DNA from: Deltaproteobacteria bacterium
GTDB taxonomy: Bacteria; Bdellovibrionota; UBA1018; UBA923
DNA: 11,611 bases
Assembly: GCA_016194795.1 (NCBI GenBank)
Contig: JACQAX010000245.1
Coordinates: 1 to 11,611 of the forward strand
Direction: 5' to 3'
Shown: piece after piece, positions 1 through 7,050 of the stretch
How positions within the stretch are numbered: the first letter of the stretch is position 1
Layout: every line of letters begins with the position of its first letter
Notes under the pieces: model-generated
Database searches by the model: none
Seen by the model: only the letters and a program-made list of their open reading frames with translations
What the model was told of the DNA's origin: nothing
Made by a program: the position numbers and the translations under genes

Positions 1-1265
1 GGCATGACGACCATCGTGAGGAGCGCGGGCAGCCCCTCCTCGATCTCGCCGAGGTCGATCTTCGAGGCGATGCCGGCCATGAGGAAGCCGACGATGATGA
101 GCGCCGGCGCGGTCGCCTCCGGCGGGATCACCGCGACGACCGGTGCGAGGAACATCGCGCAGAGGAACAGAGCGCCCGTGACGACGCTCGCGAGTCCGGT
201 CCGCGCGCCGGAGGAGACCCCGGCGGCCGACTCGATGTACGTCGTGTTGGACGACGCGCCCATGAGCCCGCCGAAGGCGGCGCCCAGAGAGTCCACGAGG
301 AGGATCGGCCTGATCCCCGGCAGGCGGCCATTCGCGTCGAGCCAGCCGGCCTGGCCGCCGATGCCGATGACGGTCCCCATCGTGTCGAAGAAGTCGGAGA
401 GCATGATCGTGAAGATCGCGAGGATCGCGGCGACCGGACCGAGGATCGCGAACGCCTGGAAGTTCAGCCCCTTGAGCGCGTTCGAGAGGTCGGGTGCCTG
501 CAGCCAAGCGGCCGGCAGGACCGCGGTGTTCGGCGCGGTCGAAACCGTGTACGAGGGCACGAGCGCGTGGAGGACGCCCGCGATGACCGTGGTGCCGACG
601 ATGCCGAGCAGGAGCGCCGCGCGGTAGCCGCGGGCGAAGAGGAACAGCGTGAGCGCGAGGCCGATCGTGACGGTGATGATCGGACCCGTGTTGAGCGTGG
701 AGAGCGTGACGACCGTGCCCACGCCGCGGACGACGATGCCCGCGTTCACGAGGCCGATGAGCAGGATGAACAGCCCGATGCCCACCCCGATCGCGCGCTT
801 GAGCGCGAGCGGGATCGCGTCGAGGATCATCTCGCGGAGGCCGGTGAGGACGAGGATCGTGATGACGACGCCCTCCATGAGGATGACGCCCATCGCGGCC
901 GGCCAGGGGAGCGCGGGCTTCCCGAGCACGAGCTGGAACGCGACCACCGCGTTGAGCCCGAGCCCGGCGGCGAGCGCGAAGGGACGGTTCGCGTAGAGGC
1001 CCATCGCGATCGTGAGGACGCCGGCCGCGAGCGCGGTCATCGCGACCGTCTGCGGGAAGCCCGGACCGAGGTTCTTGTCCTGGAGGTCCTTGATCCCGAC
1101 GTAGTTCAGGATGATCGGGTTGAGCGCGATGATGTACGCCATGACGAAGAAGGTCGTGATCCCTCCGACGACCTCGGTGCCGACGGTGGTGCTGTTCTCG
1201 CGGAGCTTGAACCAGCGCTCGAGGAGGCCCGGCTCTTCCGGCCGGGTCATCGTGGCTGCGGCCAT
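1..1265 (-). CDS. NCS2/AzgA-type purine permease, C-terminus cut off by window edge
   Basis: Polytopic inner-membrane transporter of the nucleobase:cation symporter-2 group, AzgA branch, whose members import guanine, hypoxanthine or adenine with protons. 421 codons are visible, from ATG at 1265 running off the left edge without a stop; the family suggests that only the final membrane segments are missing. Visible hallmarks are the GLGLNA motif around Asn105, FFDTMGT around Asp294, and ESAAGVSSGARTG from Glu345, all typical of the substrate-binding helices of AzgA proteins. Many hydrophobic helices of about 20 residues are evident. The start is supported by an AGGGGGA ribosome binding site about 7 bases upstream; a second in-frame ATG at 1250 is possible. 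It is transcribed divergently from the dehydratase fragment at 1352. Exact substrate cannot be told. Because of the junction at about 1502-1522, it may belong to a different genome from the flagellar genes. Confidence 0.9.
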   Translation of the reverse strand, partial: MAAATMTRPEEPGLLERWFKLRENSTTVGTEVVGGITTFFVMAYIIALNPIILNYVGIKDLQDKNLGPGFPQTVAMTALAAGVLTIAMGLYANRPFALAAGLGLNAVVAFQLVLGKPALPWPAAMGVILMEGVVITILVLTGLREMILDAIPLALKRAIGVGIGLFILLIGLVNAGIVVRGVGTVVTLSTLNTGPIITVTIGLALTLFLFARGYRAALLLGIVGTTVIAGVLHALVPSYTVSTAPNTAVLPAAWLQAPDLSNALKGLNFQAFAILGPVAAILAIFTIMLSDFFDTMGTVIGIGGQAGWLDANGRLPGIRPILLVDSLGAAFGGLMGASSNTTYIESAAGVSSGARTGLASVVTGALFLCAMFLAPVVAVIPPEATAPALIIVGFLMAGIASKIDLGEIEEGLPALLTMVVM

Positions 1266-1351
1266 GCGGTGTCCCCCTTCCCCAGGCTCACACCGGCGCG
1301 CGAAGGACGGACGGCGCACGAGCGCCGCGGAAGCGAGCGGAGTCTAGACCC
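1266..1351. promoter_or_regulatory. Divergent intergenic region
   Basis: This 86-base gap separates the divergent permease and dehydratase genes, so it should hold promoters for both. I see an 8-base palindrome GTCTAGAC at 1342-1349 and a GGAG at 1339-1342, placed about 9 bases before the GTG at 1352, that could serve as its ribosome binding site. No convincing -35/-10 pair could be picked out by eye. Confidence 0.4.
1269..1277 (-). promoter_or_regulatory. Ribosome binding site of the purine permease gene
   Basis: On the minus strand an AAGGGGGA stretch lies just before the ATG at 1265, with spacing of about 6 to 7 bases. It favours that ATG over the in-frame ATG five codons later at 1250. 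Confidence 0.6.
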
Positions 1352-1522
1352 GTGACCGTCGCGGCACGGGTCTTCGAGCCCCCGACCCTCGCGGACGTTC
1401 GCGCGGCGCGCGAGTTCATCGCGGGCCACCTCCCCCTCCCGACCCCGCTCCTAGGATCGGACGCGCTCTCTCGCGCGCTCGGCCTCGACGTCCGGCTGAA
1501 GCTCGAGTCGCTGCTGCCGGTC
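1352..1522 (+). pseudogene. PLP-dependent threonine/serine dehydratase, N-terminal ~57 codons only, fused in frame to FlhA
   Basis: The first 57 codons read like the start of a fold-type II PLP enzyme of the threonine/serine ammonia-lyase family: PTLADVRAAR, then TPLLGSDALSRALG, then VRLKLES. In intact family members the LKLES segment leads directly into a (S/G)FKxRGA motif carrying the PLP-binding lysine. Here, after L-E-S-L-L-P-V, the sequence turns into FlhA instead, so the catalytic lysine and about 260 residues of the enzyme are missing. The start is GTG at 1352 with a weak GGAG upstream. It diverges from the purine permease. The fragment cannot be an active dehydratase. It is either the left arm of an assembly chimera or a true recombination product. 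The exact substrate (threonine, serine or a derivative) cannot be judged from this part. Confidence 0.75.
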
Positions 1523-2545
1523 GACATCCTCGAGCTCGAGGTGGGCTACGGCCTCATCTCGATCGTCGACGCCGACCAGAACGGCGAGCTGCTCGAGCGC
1601 ATCACCCACATCCGCAAGCAGTTCGCGCTCGACATGGGCGTCATCATCCCGCCCCTGCGCATCCGCGACAATCTCCAGCTCAAGCCGGGCGAGTACATCA
1701 TCCTTCTCAAGGGCGTGCAGATCGGCGGCGGCGAGCTCATGGTCGACCACCTGCTCGCGATGGACCCGGGCAACGTGGCCGAGCGCATCCCGGGCATCCC
1801 GACGACCGAGCCCGCGTTCGGCCTTTCGGCCATCTGGATCACGAGCAAGCAGAAGGACCAGGCGCAGTACCTCGGCTACACGGTCGTCGACCTCTCGACG
1901 GTCATCGCCACGCATCTCACCGAGCTCATCCGCAAGCACTCGCCGGAGTTGCTGGGCCGCCAGGAGCTCCAGAACCTCATCGACGTCGTCAAGCAGAACC
2001 ACCCCAAGGTGGTGGAGGAGCTGCTCCCAAGCCTGCTCCCCGTCGGCGTGCTGCTCAAGGTCTGCCAGAATCTCCTGCGCGAGACCGTCAGCATCCGCGA
2101 TCTGCGCACCGTCATGGAAGTGCTCGCCGACCACGCCTCGCACACGAAGGACCCGGCCGTGCTCACCGAGTACGTGCGGGCCGCCCTTTCGCGCTCGATC
2201 ACCAAGAAGCTGCTCACCACCGAAGGGGAGCTGCCGCTGCTCACCCTCGAGCGCTCGATCGAGGAGAAGGTCGCCCAGGGCATCCTGCAGACCGACCAGG
2301 GCCCGCAGCTCTCGCTCGATCCCAACTTCGTCCAAGGCCTTATCCGCGAGCTCAACACCCAGGCCGAGCGCATGGTGATGGTGAACTCGCAGGCAGTACT
2401 GCTCGTGAGCCCGATCATCAGGATGCATCTCCGCCAGCTCGTGGAAAAGTTCATCCCGCACCTGGTGGTGCTGTCCCACAACGAGATCTCGAGCAACATA
2501 CCAATCAAGTCCTTCGCGACCGTGAGGTTAAGCCATGCAAGTTAA
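1502..2545 (+). pseudogene. flhA: FlhA cytoplasmic domain, 5'-truncated (flagellar type III export gate)
   Basis: From about codon 52 of the 397-codon open frame, the sequence is the C-terminal cytoplasmic domain of FlhA, the export-gate protein that docks chaperone-substrate complexes in flagellar type III secretion. Recognisable segments are LELEVGYGLI, IRKQFALDMGVIIPPLRIRDN, PAFGLSAIWI, GYTVVDLSTVIATHLTELI, LLGRQELQNLID, RETVSIRDLRTVMEVLADH and the C-terminal VVLSHNEISSNIPI. About 340 residues remain, close to the whole cytoplasmic domain. The eight-helix membrane half and linker (roughly 330 residues in intact FlhA) are absent, replaced by the dehydratase fragment. The reading frame is otherwise intact, with conserved spacing to the end. 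The stop at 2543-2545 lies inside flhF (11-base overlap), as expected for a translationally coupled flhA-flhF pair. The truncation is probably an assembly or recombination artefact rather than decay, because the remaining half is well conserved. Confidence 0.92.
2524..2528 (+). promoter_or_regulatory. Ribosome binding site of flhF inside the flhA 3' end
   Basis: A GAGGT stretch six bases before the ATG at 2535, within the last codons of flhA, fixes the flhF start and implies coupled translation. Confidence 0.6.
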
Positions 2546-4181
2546 GAAGTTCGAAGCGCCGACGATGCAGGAGGCGTTGAATCTCGTGAAGACCGAGCTT
2601 GGCCCCGAGGCGATCATCCTCTCGACCAAGAACCATCGGAAAGGCTTCGGGCTGCTCTCGAAGGCCTCGGTCGAGGTGACGGCGGCGGTCTCGGACAAGT
2701 CGCTGCAGAAGAAGACGCTCACCGAGCGGCTGCTGCCGCCGGGACAGCGCGAGCAGGTCGCGGGGCTCGGCGCCGGCAAGCAGGCCGAGATCTACGAGGA
2801 GTTCACCGACCATTACAAGAAACGCCGCGACGAGCGGGAGGCGCGCGAGGCGAAAGCGCAGAGCCGGGCCCAGCAGCAGGCGCAGCAGCCGGCGCCGCGC
2901 ATGCCGGACCGCTCGGGTCTCGACGCCCTGATGAACCCCCAGCCCGGCAGCCAGTCGACCCGCGTCGCCGGCGGCGGCGGGGCTTTCGCGGCCTCGAACT
3001 CGGCGCCGAAGGGCAACGCGAAAGAGGCGCGCCCGCCGCGTTACATCGACATCACCGACGACGACGACGAGACGACGCAGGCGGGGGCGACGGGTTACAG
3101 CCGCAACGGGCGGGTGGCCCAGCAGGCCGAGCGCGCCGCCGAGCGGATGAGTCCCGAGGCGCGCCGAGGCGTGCACGCCGACGCCGACTCCGAGCGCATG
3201 GCTCGCGCCGCCGAAGAGGCGGCTTACCGCCGCCAGCAGCAGCAGCGCTCCGAAGCCGCCGCCGCGGCCGCCGCGCAGCCGGCGCAGGCCCTTTCGAGCG
3301 ACGACGCCGGGGCGATCCGCGCGTTGCAAGACGACATCCAGTATCTCAAGGGCATGCTCGAGGAGCTCAAGAGCGAGCAGGTGGCCGCGTCCAGCGCGCG
3401 CATCCCCGACGTGGCGAGCGAAGCGGCGCAGGCCGAGTACAACAACCTGCTCCGCAACGGCATCGACAAGAAGTTCGCCACGCCGCTCATCAGGCAGATC
3501 GCCCAGGACAAGCCCGCGCAGCTCACCGAGGCCATCGCCGTCGAGATGATGAACTCGCTCAAGATCGAGCATCCGCTCGACTTCAAGGCGGGGAGCGGGC
3601 AGCGCGTGTTCGCGCTGATCGGACCGACCGGGGTAGGCAAGACCACGACTATCGCGAAGCTCGCGAGCCAGGCGATTCTCCAGAAAAACCTGCGCGTCGG
3701 CCTCATCAACGTCGACTCGTACAAGGTCGCCGCCGTCGACCAGCTCGCGACGTACGCGAAGATCCTCAACGTCCCGTTCCGTCAGGCGACGAACGCCGCC
3801 GAGCTCGATCGGGCGCTCACCGAGTTCAAGCCGCTCGACCTCGTGCTCATCGACACGAGCGGCCGCAGCCAGCGCGACTCGGGAAGCCTCGCGGAGATGA
3901 AGCAGCTGCTTTCGGAGTGCACGGCGGCGCGCACGCTGCTGATCCTGAGCGCGACGACGCGCGACCAGGAGCTCTACGACATCGTCACGCGCTTCAAGCT
4001 CTTCAACCCGTCCGGCCTGCTGTTCAGCAAGCTCGATGAGACGAGCACGTTCGGGTGCATCTACAACGTTTCGGTAAAGACAGGGCTCCCGCTCACCTAT
4101 TTCACCGTGGGGCAGCGGGTTCCCGAAGACATCGAGCCGGCGAGTCGCGAGCGCGTCGCCGATCTCATCCTGGATTTGTAA
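2535..4181 (+). CDS. flhF: FlhF, SRP-type GTPase setting flagellar placement and number
   Basis: FlhF is a membrane-associated SRP-family GTPase that marks the pole for flagellar assembly and is switched off by FlhG. The 548 residues begin with the typical MQVKKFEAPTMQEAL N-terminus (B domain, to about residue 60). A poorly conserved linker to about residue 250 follows, rich in Arg, Gln and Ala, with a poly-Asp stretch and an Ala run. The NG domain fills the rest: P-loop GPTGVGKT at 363-370, NVDSYKVAAVDQLATYA for G2, DTSGR at 440-444 for G3, SKLDE at 498-502 for G4, and the closing VGQRVPEDIEPA. The linker makes the protein longer than many FlhF proteins (about 400-480). G3 and G4 differ slightly from the usual DTAGR and TKLDE, but both remain plausible. 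It overlaps flhA by 11 bases and ends 18 bases before flhG. Confidence 0.95.
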   Translation: MQVKKFEAPTMQEALNLVKTELGPEAIILSTKNHRKGFGLLSKASVEVTAAVSDKSLQKKTLTERLLPPGQREQVAGLGAGKQAEIYEEFTDHYKKRRDEREAREAKAQSRAQQQAQQPAPRMPDRSGLDALMNPQPGSQSTRVAGGGGAFAASNSAPKGNAKEARPPRYIDITDDDDETTQAGATGYSRNGRVAQQAERAAERMSPEARRGVHADADSERMARAAEEAAYRRQQQQRSEAAAAAAAQPAQALSSDDAGAIRALQDDIQYLKGMLEELKSEQVAASSARIPDVASEAAQAEYNNLLRNGIDKKFATPLIRQIAQDKPAQLTEAIAVEMMNSLKIEHPLDFKAGSGQRVFALIGPTGVGKTTTIAKLASQAILQKNLRVGLINVDSYKVAAVDQLATYAKILNVPFRQATNAAELDRALTEFKPLDLVLIDTSGRSQRDSGSLAEMKQLLSECTAARTLLILSATTRDQELYDIVTRFKLFNPSGLLFSKLDETSTFGCIYNVSVKTGLPLTYFTVGQRVPEDIEPASRERVADLILDL

Positions 4182-4187
4182 CATTAA

Positions 4188-4194
4188 AGAGGAG
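4188..4194 (+). promoter_or_regulatory. Ribosome binding site of flhG
   Basis: An AGAGGAG stretch five bases before the ATG at 4200, in the 18-base flhF-flhG gap, fixes the flhG start. Confidence 0.65.
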
Positions 4195-4199
4195 TCGCA

Positions 4200-4902
4200 A
4201 TGGATCAAGCGGGAACATTAAGAAGATTGATGAGCAACCGGGTGGCCATCCGCCCCATGAACATGAGGCCGGTGCGCGTGATCTCGGTCACGAGCGGCAA
4301 GGGCGGCGTGGGGAAGACGAACATCGTCGCGAACCTCGCCGTGCAGCTGCAGAAAGCCGGGCATCAAGTTTTGGTGCTGGACGGCGACTTCGGGCTGGCC
4401 AACCTCAACATCGTCATGGGCCTCGACGCCCGGCACACGATCGACGACGTGGTGAGCGGCGAGAAGGACATCGCCGACATCATGCTCACGGGACCGCACG
4501 GGGTGAAGGTGATCCCGGCGAGCTCGGGCATCTTCCGCATGACCCAGCTCTCGATGGCCGACAAGACGATTCTCATGGAGCGCCTCGAGGCGGCCCCGCT
4601 GGCCTTCGATACGCTGCTGATCGACACGGGCGCCGGAATCAACTCGGACGTGGCCTACCTCAACGCTCTCGGATCGCTTCCTCAACATCCAGATCGAATA
4701 CCTGGGACACGTGCTCGACGACCGGCGCGTCAGCCAGGCGGTGATCTCGCGCAAGGTGCTCTGCGAGGCCTGGCCCGACAGCCCGGCCACGCGCTGTCTC
4801 GAGGCGATCGCCAAGACGCTGCGCGAGACGCCGGCCAAGAGCGAGCTTACAGGCAACGTCCAGTTTTTCTGGAGAACTCTTTTGAATGAGGTGAGCGTAT
4901 GA
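4200..4902 (+). pseudogene. flhG: FlhG (MinD-like ATPase) with internal deletion and frame change
   Basis: FlhG is a MinD-type ATPase that dimerises on the membrane, stimulates FlhF GTPase and limits flagellar number. The N-terminus has the FlhF-activating motif DQAxxLR (residues 2-8). Next come a deviant Walker A KGGVGKT (34-40), LVLDGDFGLANLN (A' region) and LLIDTGAGI (Walker B region), up to NSDVAYLN (148-155). There the frame breaks. From about 4669 the family resumes in the next frame (SDRFLNIQIEYLGHV, then VSQAVISRKVL, to LNEVSV), ending at TGA 4900-4902. About 155 plus 77 residues are visible against roughly 290-300 in intact FlhG. So about 60 codons are missing, covering the segment that usually reads like VVTPEPTSITDAYALIK, and the deletion length should be 2 modulo 3. 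The unshifted frame continues as nonsense to TGA 4887-4889. A real pseudogene and an assembly collapse are both possible. Confidence 0.88.
4888..4893 (+). promoter_or_regulatory. Ribosome binding site of fliA, overlapping the flhG end
   Basis: GAGGTG stands five bases before the fliA ATG at 4899, which overlaps the flhG stop as ATGA. The out-of-frame flhG reading stops at 4887-4889, nine bases before this ATG, so coupled initiation could survive the flhG lesion. Confidence 0.6.
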
Positions 4903-5918
4903 GAGATGGAATCACCAAGTACCGGCGTCAGCAAAAATCCGTGGAATACGAAGCTATTCTCACGGTGGAGACGGACGAGGCGGAGACCACGTTCACCGAG
5001 ACGGTGATGCTTTCGGACGAGGCCGCGGAGCGGCTCGCGGCCGAGGCGATCGCCGAGGACGACGAGATCGAGATCGACGTGACGGCGGCCGCGACGGCCA
5101 CCAACGCGGCCAAGCTCGCCTCGGCCACGGTCACGGCCAACGCGAAGCTCGCCAAGACGGCCGAGACCGCCAAGGAGTCGCGCCCGCCGCTCGGCACGCG
5201 CGACCAGATCATCACCGAGTACGCCCCGCTCATCAAGTACATCGCGCAGAAGATCGCGGCCCGGCTGCCGGCGAACATCGAGCTCGACGACCTGATCAGC
5301 TCGGGGGTGATCGGCCTGATGGACGCCATCGAGAAGTACGACCCCACGCGCGACAACAAGTTCAAGACGTACGCCGAGTTCCGGATCCGCGGCGCGATCC
5401 TGGACGAGCTGCGCGCCCAGGACTGGGTGCCCCGCTCCGTGCGCGAGAAGGCGAAGATGCTCGAGAGGGCGTACGCCAAGATCGAGCATGAAAAAGGGAG
5501 ACCGGCTACCGACGAGGAGGTCTGCGAGGAGCTCAAGGTCAGCCAGGAAGAGTACCACGACCTGCTCAACCAGGTGCGGTCGGTCTCGCTGCTTTCGTAC
5601 GACGACTTGAACAACCTCTCGAAGGGCGACCGGCGCTCCATCCTCGGGCTTTCCGAAAACGGCAAGAGCCCGACGCCGTTCTCCGAGGTGAACGTCGCGC
5701 ACCTGAAGCGGATGATCGCCGAGTCCATCAAAGACCTGCCCGAGAAGCAGCGTCTCGTGCTTTCGCTCTATTACTACGAGGACCTCAACCTCAAGGAGAT
5801 CGGCAAGGTGCTCGACGTGACCGAGTCGCGCGTCTCGCAGCTGCACACGCAGGCGATCTTGAGGCTCAGAGGCAAGCTCAAAGGCAACTTCGACGACTTC
5901 TTGTTGATGTTCAGCTGA
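4899..5918 (+). CDS. fliA: FliA, flagellar sigma-28 factor, with long N-terminal insertion
   Basis: FliA directs RNA polymerase to late flagellar and chemotaxis promoters. Region 2 starts near residue 102 with DQIITEYAPLIKYIAQKIAAR and includes LDDLISSGVIGLMDAIEKYD and FKTYAEFRIRGAILDELR, which mark FliA rather than housekeeping sigma factors. WVPRSVR follows, then a region 3 with RPATDEEV. Region 4 from about residue 280 (LPEKQRLVLSLYYYEDL) carries the helix-turn-helix LKEIGKVLDVTESRVSQLH. The length is 339 residues, against about 240-260 for most FliA. The excess lies between the ordinary-looking start (KYRRQQKSVEYEA) and region 2, and is an acidic stretch followed by an Ala/Thr/Lys-rich stretch. 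The start overlaps the flhG stop (ATGA), with GAGGTG five bases upstream. No anti-sigma factor FlgM is visible in the window. Confidence 0.95.
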   Translation: MRDGITKYRRQQKSVEYEAILTVETDEAETTFTETVMLSDEAAERLAAEAIAEDDEIEIDVTAAATATNAAKLASATVTANAKLAKTAETAKESRPPLGTRDQIITEYAPLIKYIAQKIAARLPANIELDDLISSGVIGLMDAIEKYDPTRDNKFKTYAEFRIRGAILDELRAQDWVPRSVREKAKMLERAYAKIEHEKGRPATDEEVCEELKVSQEEYHDLLNQVRSVSLLSYDDLNNLSKGDRRSILGLSENGKSPTPFSEVNVAHLKRMIAESIKDLPEKQRLVLSLYYYEDLNLKEIGKVLDVTESRVSQLHTQAILRLRGKLKGNFDDFLLMFS

Positions 5919-5920
5919 CC

Positions 5921-5926
5921 AGGGGA
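5921..5926 (+). promoter_or_regulatory. Ribosome binding site with unusually short spacing before the CheA-like gene
   Basis: AGGGGA lies in the 10-base gap after the fliA stop, with only two bases to the ATG at 5929. An upstream in-frame stop at 5905-5907 and the lack of other start codons leave this as the only start for the N-terminal helix. Such close spacing suggests weak initiation or dependence on coupling to fliA translation. Confidence 0.45.
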
Positions 5927-5928
5927 AG

Positions 5929-7050
5929 ATGGCCAAGGAACTGATCACACTTGCAGGTGACCTCGTAGCGGAGCGCAAGAGGCTTACGGAAAGCCTCCGG
6001 CGGCTCGAAGGCACCCTCATGCAGGGCGACGTCGCCAAAGAGCTCTTCCGCGCGCTGGGCGCCGACACGTCGGAGACGATCCTCTCCGAGGTCGACGCGC
6101 TGGCGAGAAGCCTCGACCGCCTCGGGGCGCTGACGAAGACGCTCATTCAACAGGTCAACCACGACCGGCTCGAGACCTGCGAGCCGCTGCTCGCCGACGC
6201 CGTGCTGAGCATCGAGGCGACCGCCTCGAAGCTCGAGCGGCCGGCGGTGGTCGACTGCAAGTCGAACGACGTGCGCATCGACCGCGACGTGCTCGTGAAG
6301 TTCCGGCCGATCTTCCTCGAGATGCTCGAGACGCTGACCGAATACTGCGTCGAATCGCCCAAGGAGCGGCTGGCGCGCAAGAAGCGCCCGAAGGCGTATT
6401 TCCAGATCGACGTGAAGCCGTTCGAGGGCGGTTACCGCCTCATGGTGCTTTGCGACGGCAACGGGATCCTGCCGCCGCTCGCGAGCGACCACGGGCTTCG
6501 GCTCGCCGAGATCGGCGTGCGCGCGAGCTTCGAGGGGCGTCCCGGCCAGTGGTCGGCGTGGCGGTTCCACATCCCCACGGGGGTCGGCTCGTTTCACGGC
6601 GTTCCGGTGCGCGTCGGTGACCGGCGTCTGTGCATCCCCGCGTGGGCGGTGCTCGGGACGCGGGTGGTCGACGGCGCGCCGCGCCCCGGAGTCAAGGTCT
6701 GGGCCATCGGCGAGGCGCTCAACCGGGTCGAGGTCGAGCCGGGCCTCGAGGCGAGCTTCGGCACGCGGCTCGTCGAGATCGCCGCGGGCACGCATACGGC
6801 GACCTTCGTCGTCGACGAGGTTTTCGAGACCGAGGAAGGCTTCATGAAGCCGCTCGGCGACGCCTTCAACGGCCAGGGTCGCTTCAGCGGCGTGGTCGTG
6901 AGCGAGGCGGCCACGCGCGAGGAGCTCTTTCTCGTGCTGAACCCGGCGTATCTCGTCTACGGCGGCTTCGGCGAGGACGAGCCCGCCGCGACCGAGAGGA
7001 AACCGGCGGCGCCCAAGCGCGACCGCGAGGAGGACGAGCATGCGGTCTAG
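5929..7050 (+). CDS. Degenerate CheA-like protein (P3, inactive P4, P5), probable chemosensory scaffold
   Basis: The 373-residue protein matches the CheA core without its phosphotransfer part. Residues 1-100 resemble the P3 dimerisation helices (ELITLAGDLVAERKRL echoes the usual LVGELV start). Residues 106-220 follow the P4 kinase fold: VRIDRDVL, then the N-box region, ESPKERLARKK, CDGNGI and WRFHIPTGVGSFHGVPVRVGDRRLCIP. Residues 221-345 are a P5 CheW-like domain with FVVDEVFETEEGFMKPLG and FSGVVV. The N-box, normally H-L-L-R-N-A-V-D-H-G, has lost the His, Arg, Asn, Asp and Gly (Glu131, Glu134, Thr135, Glu138, Cys140). The adenine-contacting Asp of DDGxGI is Cys175, and the ATP lid is much shortened. 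P1 and P2 are absent. I infer no kinase activity and a structural or signalling role. It starts 10 bases after fliA and overlaps the next gene by 11 bases. Only ATG 5929 is available, because an in-frame stop lies at 5905-5907. Confidence 0.78.
   Translation: MAKELITLAGDLVAERKRLTESLRRLEGTLMQGDVAKELFRALGADTSETILSEVDALARSLDRLGALTKTLIQQVNHDRLETCEPLLADAVLSIEATASKLERPAVVDCKSNDVRIDRDVLVKFRPIFLEMLETLTEYCVESPKERLARKKRPKAYFQIDVKPFEGGYRLMVLCDGNGILPPLASDHGLRLAEIGVRASFEGRPGQWSAWRFHIPTGVGSFHGVPVRVGDRRLCIPAWAVLGTRVVDGAPRPGVKVWAIGEALNRVEVEPGLEASFGTRLVEIAAGTHTATFVVDEVFETEEGFMKPLGDAFNGQGRFSGVVVSEAATREELFLVLNPAYLVYGGFGEDEPAATERKPAAPKRDREEDEHAV
7027..7034 (+). promoter_or_regulatory. Ribosome binding site of the membrane sensor gene
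   Basis: A GAGGAGGA stretch inside the last codons of the CheA-like gene, five bases before the ATG at 7040, fixes the start. The 11-base gene overlap indicates coupled translation and thus matched amounts of the two proteins. Confidence 0.65.

Noticed and set aside
567..1355. 262-codon plus-strand open frame, rich in Glu, Asp, Arg and His
   Set aside because: It is the antisense shadow of the purine permease. Its composition is a repetitive charged pattern without domain features, while the minus strand encodes a clear NCS2 transporter.
3234..3280. Possible tandem repeat (CAGCAGCAG then GCCGCCGCC)
   Set aside because: It is short codon-level low complexity inside the FlhF linker, not a repeat array or CRISPR. 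No CRISPR, tRNA, rRNA or insertion-sequence ends were seen in the window.
2505..4208. 567-codon minus-strand open frame across flhF
   Set aside because: It is antisense to a well-conserved flhF and has Arg/Leu/Glu-rich shadow composition with no motif.
4055..4744. 229-codon plus-strand frame overlapping flhF and flhG
   Set aside because: It is a shifted-frame shadow with Arg/His/Gly-rich composition. The real flhF and flhG frames carry all the motifs.
4218..6146. 642-codon minus-strand open frame across flhG and fliA
   Set aside because: It is opposite strongly conserved FlhG and FliA coding sequence. Long antisense frames are common at this GC content.
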